From positions 1 to 46,578 of the forward strand of contig JAQXBV010000052.1 in NCBI GenBank assembly GCA_029252195.1: a DNA stretch of 46,578 nt, in the 5' to 3' direction. Shown here in pieces: positions 42,448 to 46,578 of this stretch; the first letter of the stretch is position 1; each line of letters opens with the position of its first letter. The notes beneath the pieces are model-generated. The model searched no databases and was not told where the DNA came from. It was given only the letters and a program-made list of their open reading frames with translations. The stretch comes from Yoonia sp. (GTDB taxonomy: Bacteria > Pseudomonadota > Alphaproteobacteria > Rhodobacterales > Rhodobacteraceae). A program made the position numbers and the translations under genes.

Positions 42448-43053
42448 ATGGCCCTCGCATTGAATGACAAAACCCTCGTAGAAGCGATTGCACGCAAAGA
42501 AGGCGGACTTGATCTCGCCAAGCAGGCCTTGCTTGCCGCCGCAGGTATCGCAGCCCTCGCCATCTCTGCAAAAATCGCGATCCCAATGTGGCCTGTGCCA
42601 ATCACGATGGGGACATTCGCAGTTCTGACGCTGGGTGCGGCTTACGGTCCACGTTTGGGCCTTGTGACCATCCTCGGCTATATGCTCGTCGGCATGGCAG
42701 GGTTCGACGTTTTTGCAGGCTCTTCCGCAGAGAAGGTCGGCATCGCTTACATGATGGGCGGCACTGGCGGTTACCTTGTGGGCTATGTTTTGGCCACTTT
42801 GGCGCTTGGCTTTGCCGCACGCGCAGGCTGGGACCGCTCATTTGGTAAAATGGCTCTCGCTATGCTTGCTGGCAACGCCTTGATCTACATCCCGGGCCTT
42901 GCTTGGTTGGCTGCGATTTACCCAGACGCAGGCAGCGCACAGATCCTTGCGTGGGGCATTACACCCTTCCTGATCGGCGATGCATTGAAGCTTGCGCTGG
43001 CCGCGATGGTTTTGCCAGCGCTCTGGAAAGGCGTTCAGAAGTTCCGCGGCTAA
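42448..43053 (+). CDS. bioY: biotin transporter BioY
   Basis: 201-residue BioY, the biotin-binding S component of ECF transporters, with about six membrane helices. Seen: AKIAIPMWPVPITMGTFAVL (the family signature with PVPxT), LGAAYGPRLG, GGTGGYLVGY. The start ATG 42448 has AAGGAGAG upstream; the longer frame from 42280 runs through the DUF6314 end and is rejected. No bioM or bioN is adjacent, so BioY may work alone or with shared energisers. Confidence 0.94.
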   Translation: MALALNDKTLVEAIARKEGGLDLAKQALLAAAGIAALAISAKIAIPMWPVPITMGTFAVLTLGAAYGPRLGLVTILGYMLVGMAGFDVFAGSSAEKVGIAYMMGGTGGYLVGYVLATLALGFAARAGWDRSFGKMALAMLAGNALIYIPGLAWLAAIYPDAGSAQILAWGITPFLIGDALKLALAAMVLPALWKGVQKFRG

Positions 43054-43071
43054 GCCACTCTCACATTGATC

Positions 43072-43106
43072 AAGGCGCGAACCAGCAACGGTTCGCGCCT
43101 TTTTTA
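43072..43106 (+). terminator. strong rho-independent terminator after bioY
   Basis: Perfect 12-bp stem AAGGCGCGAACC (43072-43083) with GGTTCGCGCCTT (43090-43101), loop AGCAAC, and a run of T ending at 43106 that overlaps the dddP stop region. Confidence 0.93.
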
Positions 43107-44444
43107 TTGACCCATCAAAGCTCGGTCATGGGGATACTTCGTCAGGTTCTCGAACCCGTTTTCGGTGATCAGCACCTGATCTTCCAACTTGATCGAGAAA
43201 TCTCCGCCTTCGGGGCTGATCAGCGCCTCAACGCACAAGGTCATGCCCGCCTCCAGCTCGTAATCAAAGGCGCCCTCAACCATCTGGTCGGGGTAGGCCA
43301 CAAGCGGCCATTCATCGCACAGTCCAACGCCGTGCATCAAGCAGCCGTATTTGAGGGCCTGATATTTGTCAGGCAGTTTGTGACAGCCACGGCTCAGGTC
43401 TTGCACGTTCACGCCGGGCCGTAACATTTGCATATTGGTTTCAATATGTTCCACACCGATCTTCATCGCTTCGATCATATCTGCGCGCGGCTTTTGATCG
43501 CCAATCCACCATGTGCGGCTGATATCAATGCAGATGCCATAAGCGCCCACAAGGTCGGTATCAAAGGCCACGATCTCGTTGTTTTGCACGATGCGCTGAC
43601 CGCATTCCTGAAACCACGGATTGGTGCGCGGACCCGATGACAAGAGCCGCGTTTCAATCCATTCGCCGCCGCGGCGGATGTTCTCGGCATGCAGCACCGC
43701 CCAGATGTCGTCTTCGGACATATCGCCCTTCGGCACGCCCGCCCGCGCCGCCTTTTCCATCTCGTAACAGGCGACTTCGCAGGCATTGCTGGCGCAGCGC
43801 ATGGCCAAAATCTCGTCGGGGCCTTTAACAGAGCGGGCCTTTTCCGTCAGTTCCTCGCCGGGGATGACGTCAAAACCTTGCGCCTCTAATGCGCGAAGCC
43901 CGTGGATCATGATCTTATCGACGCCAAGGCGCATATTGCCGCCCGCGTGCTCCTTGATCAAATCAACCACTTGCCGCGAAAATTCGTCGGCCGCCACATC
44001 AATGCGATCACCACGATCAAAGTAAAACAGATCGGCGCCAGTGCGCTGTTCGGCCACCAAGTGGTTAAAGCGGCTCAGGAACATCGCGTTTTTGTAGTCC
44101 CAAACGACCATGTAGCCGTCGGCGCAAACCAGACAGGCGCGAAACGCGTTATGGGTGTTCCAAAGCTGCATGTTGGTGCTGTCGGTCGCGTAGCGAATAT
44201 TGAGCGGGTCGAACATTAAGATCCCGCCGTAGCCCCGCGCGTTCACCGCATCGACCAACCGCTTGTGGCGAAAGGCGCGCATCGCGGGCAGGTTGGGCAG
44301 GATCAGTCCAGCAGCCGCCCATTCATTATAGGCAAGCTGCGTCGGCCCGATCTCGACGCGGTCATCGTTGTTGAGGCTACCGTCCGCGAGTGTCGCGCCA
44401 CGGGTCGGGTCAATCTTTCGCGTATCTCGGTAGTGTGTCGTCAT
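43104..44444 (-). CDS. dddP: DMSP lyase DddP
   Basis: 446-residue M24-peptidase-fold enzyme that cleaves dimethylsulfoniopropionate to dimethyl sulfide and acrylate. The six metal ligands reported for DddP fall at the same numbers: Asp295 and Asp297 (FDTD), Asp307 (CIDISRTWW), His371 (MHGVGLCDEW), Glu406 (CVEAL) and Glu421 (KLEDQV). HYRDTRKIDPTRGATL at the N-terminus also fits DddP, not creatinase or an aminopeptidase. The start at 44444 has GGGAGG upstream and gives the published numbering; a frame starting at 44540 adds 32 unrelated residues. It stands alone, with no dmdA or acrylate genes nearby. Confidence 0.95.
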   Translation of the reverse strand: MTTHYRDTRKIDPTRGATLADGSLNNDDRVEIGPTQLAYNEWAAAGLILPNLPAMRAFRHKRLVDAVNARGYGGILMFDPLNIRYATDSTNMQLWNTHNAFRACLVCADGYMVVWDYKNAMFLSRFNHLVAEQRTGADLFYFDRGDRIDVAADEFSRQVVDLIKEHAGGNMRLGVDKIMIHGLRALEAQGFDVIPGEELTEKARSVKGPDEILAMRCASNACEVACYEMEKAARAGVPKGDMSEDDIWAVLHAENIRRGGEWIETRLLSSGPRTNPWFQECGQRIVQNNEIVAFDTDLVGAYGICIDISRTWWIGDQKPRADMIEAMKIGVEHIETNMQMLRPGVNVQDLSRGCHKLPDKYQALKYGCLMHGVGLCDEWPLVAYPDQMVEGAFDYELEAGMTLCVEALISPEGGDFSIKLEDQVLITENGFENLTKYPHDRALMGQ

Positions 44445-44564
44445 GTGAATGAAGCCTCCCAATTTGATCTGATCGTCAGATGCAAAGGGCAGGGCTGTCA
44501 GGTCTATTCTCGACATTTCCGCGTCTGTTTTCGCTGTCATGACGGAGCAGGGATATGACGCAAG

Positions 44565-44588
44565 AAAAAAGGGCGCCCGAAGGCGCCC
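44565..44588 (-). terminator. rho-independent terminator after glnA (UUCG loop)
   Basis: On the minus strand, GGGCGCC-TTCG-GGCGCCC followed by six T (44588 down to 44565). The C(UUCG)G tetraloop gives an especially stable hairpin. It lies 24 bases after the glnA stop. Confidence 0.93.
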
Positions 44589-44612
44589 GATTTTGTGTCG
44601 ATCGACCTGCGA

Positions 44613-46019
44613 TTAGCAGGAGTAGTACATCTTGTACTCGATTGGGTGCGGTGTGTGCTCGTAAGCGTACACTTCTTCCCATTTGATCGCCATGTAACCT
44701 TCGAGCTGGCCCTTGGTGAACACGTCGCCTTGCAACAGATACTCGTGATCTGCTTCCAGCTCTTGGAGAGCTTCACGCAGGGAGCCGCAAACTGTTGGAA
44801 TGCCAGCGAGCTCTTCTGGTGGCAGGTCGTAGAGGTCTTTGTCAGACGCCGCACCTGGATCGATCTTGTTCTTGATGCCGTCGAGGCCAGCCATCAGCAA
44901 TGCTGCGAAGCAAAGGTATGGGTTTGCTGCTGGATCCGGGAAACGGGCTTCGACGCGCTTTGCCTTTGGGTTTTCAGCCCAAGGAATACGCACGCAACCA
45001 GAGCGGTTGGATGCGGAGTAAGCGCGCAGAACAGGGGCCTCAAAACCAGGAATCAAACGCTTGTAAGAGTTTGTTGTTGGGTTTGTGATCGCGTTCAAGG
45101 ATTTCGCGTGCTTGAGGATACCGCCGATGAAATACAGCGCTTCCTGAGACAAGTCGGCGTATTTGTCGCCTGCGAACAATGGCTTACCATCTTTGAAGAT
45201 GGACATGTTCACGTGCATACCCGTGCCGTTGTCGCCAGAGATTGGCTTTGGCATGAATGTCGCGGACTTGCCGTAGGCCTGAGCCACGTTGTGCACAACG
45301 TATTTGTACTTCTGGATTTCGTCAGCTTGCTTTGTCATTGTCCCGAAGATCAGGCCAAGCTCGTGCTGGCAAGACGCCACTTCGTGGTGGTGCTTGTCAA
45401 CCTTCATGCCCATGCGCTTCATGGTGGAAAGCATCTCGCCGCGCATGTCTTGTGCGTCGTCGATCGGGTTCACTGGGAAGTAACCGCCTTTGATACCTGG
45501 ACGGTGGCCTGTGTTGCCCATTTCAAACTCTGTGTCGGAGTTCCAAGCGCCGTCGATGGCGTCAACCTGGTAGGACACTTTGTTCATGGACACTTGGAAG
45601 CGCACGTCGTCGAACACAAAGAATTCAGCTTCTGGGCCGAAATAGGCTGTGTCGCCGATGCCTGTGGACTTCAGGTAGGCTTCTGCCTTTTCCGCTGTGC
45701 CGCGTGGGTCGCGGTCATAAGCTTCGCCTGTGTCTGGCTCAACCACGTTGCAGTGAATGCAGATCGTTTTTTCAGCATAGAATGGGTCCACATAGACAGA
45801 TTCAGTGTCTGGGATCAATTTCATGTCTGATTTGTCTATGGATTTCCAACCAGCGATGGAGGAACCGTCGAACATGAAGCCTTCTTCAAGGAAGTCTTCG
45901 TCAACGAGGTCAGCAACAACAGTCACGTGCTGGAGCTTTCCGCGTGGGTCGGTGAAACGAATATCGACGTAATCGACTTCTTCGTCTTTCATCAGTTTGA
46001 GAACGTTTGCAACGGTCAT
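44613..46019 (-). CDS. glnA: glutamine synthetase type I
   Basis: 468-residue GSI forming glutamine from glutamate, ammonium and ATP as a dodecamer. Seen: [41 protein letters not shown], the ATP-binding block [19 protein letters not shown], and [11 protein letters not shown], whose Tyr is the GlnE adenylylation site. Thus activity is probably tuned by adenylylation under PII control. It lies 33 bases after glnB, the usual alphaproteobacterial glnBA operon. Confidence 0.97.
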   Translation of the reverse strand: MTVANVLKLMKDEEVDYVDIRFTDPRGKLQHVTVVADLVDEDFLEEGFMFDGSSIAGWKSIDKSDMKLIPDTESVYVDPFYAEKTICIHCNVVEPDTGEAYDRDPRGTAEKAEAYLKSTGIGDTAYFGPEAEFFVFDDVRFQVSMNKVSYQVDAIDGAWNSDTEFEMGNTGHRPGIKGGYFPVNPIDDAQDMRGEMLSTMKRMGMKVDKHHHEVASCQHELGLIFGTMTKQADEIQKYKYVVHNVAQAYGKSATFMPKPISGDNGTGMHVNMSIFKDGKPLFAGDKYADLSQEALYFIGGILKHAKSLNAITNPTTNSYKRLIPGFEAPVLRAYSASNRSGCVRIPWAENPKAKRVEARFPDPAANPYLCFAALLMAGLDGIKNKIDPGAASDKDLYDLPPEELAGIPTVCGSLREALQELEADHEYLLQGDVFTKGQLEGYMAIKWEEVYAYEHTPHPIEYKMYYSC

Positions 46020-46052
46020 GAGGGGATCCCTTTTTCGTGTCTTGAGAAATTC

Positions 46053-46578
<526 letters not shown>

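Noticed and set aside
43104-44444. Creatinase or Xaa-Pro aminopeptidase
   Set aside because: Same fold, but ligand numbering and the N-terminal HYRDTRKIDPTRG block match DddP.
44595-45830. 411-codon plus-strand frame opposite glnA
   Set aside because: Shadow of glnA, Val/Cys/Trp-rich and without a recognisable fold.

Overview
The window looks like chromosome of a marine roseobacter-type alphaproteobacterium (Rhodobacterales). The evidence is gene content and gene order: a cofactor-complete heterotetrameric sarcosine oxidase operon, a DddP-type DMSP lyase, yajC-secD-secF followed by ccmABCDG, small TbpB-like lipoproteins, a Hint-domain protein, DUF6314, DUF1289 and GC-rich coding sequence. 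I see no rRNA, tRNA, CRISPR array, insertion sequence or phage gene.

Layout. 1-2.5 kb: two related small surface lipoproteins and a convergent Hint-domain protein. 2.6-5.6 kb: an atypical SDR translationally coupled to an AlkC-type DNA glycosylase, then a lone FbpC-like ATPase. 5.6-7.5 kb (minus): ccmI-ruvX-DUF1289. 7.7-12.9 kb: soxB-(26-aa ORF)-soxD-soxA-soxG. 13-16.3 kb: sodB, rarD, a LOG-family hydrolase and a LysM protein. 16.4-21.8 kb: an Atm1-type exporter, then yfgM-like gene-bamB-der. 21.8-25.2 kb: a TspO-like membrane protein, a DUF2235 hydrolase and serS. 25.4-31.4 kb: yajC-secD-secF-Mth938-like gene-ccmA-ccmB-ccmC-ccmD-ccmG. 31.6-34.3 kb (minus): aconitase. 34.5-36.1 kb: a DUF1223 thioredoxin-like protein and an LpxL-like acyltransferase.

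36.1-40.5 kb is the most unusual part. A three-gene cobalt-type nitrile hydratase, with its beta subunit split into two genes, lies downstream of an orphan divergent fliG. Upstream of fliG, on the same strand, is a LuxR-type autoinducer-binding protein with no DNA-binding domain. Divergent from it is a complete LuxR regulator, apparently coupled to a 16-codon leader ORF, followed by a LuxI synthase whose upstream region holds a 22-bp imperfect palindrome that fits a lux box. 40.5-46.6 kb: purB, a DUF6314 gene without a standard start codon, bioY, dddP and glnB-glnA.

How the genes work together: sarcosine oxidase makes formaldehyde or methylene-THF, glycine and H2O2, and sodB sits just downstream. 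The Sec/YajC and Ccm genes cover export and cytochrome c maturation. glnBA covers ammonium assimilation. DddP cleaves DMSP. The quorum-sensing locus may influence the minus-strand block (truncated LuxR, fliG, nitrile hydratase, acyltransferase), but that is inference from layout. The genome is compact: four convergent gene pairs overlap by exactly four bases at their stop codons.
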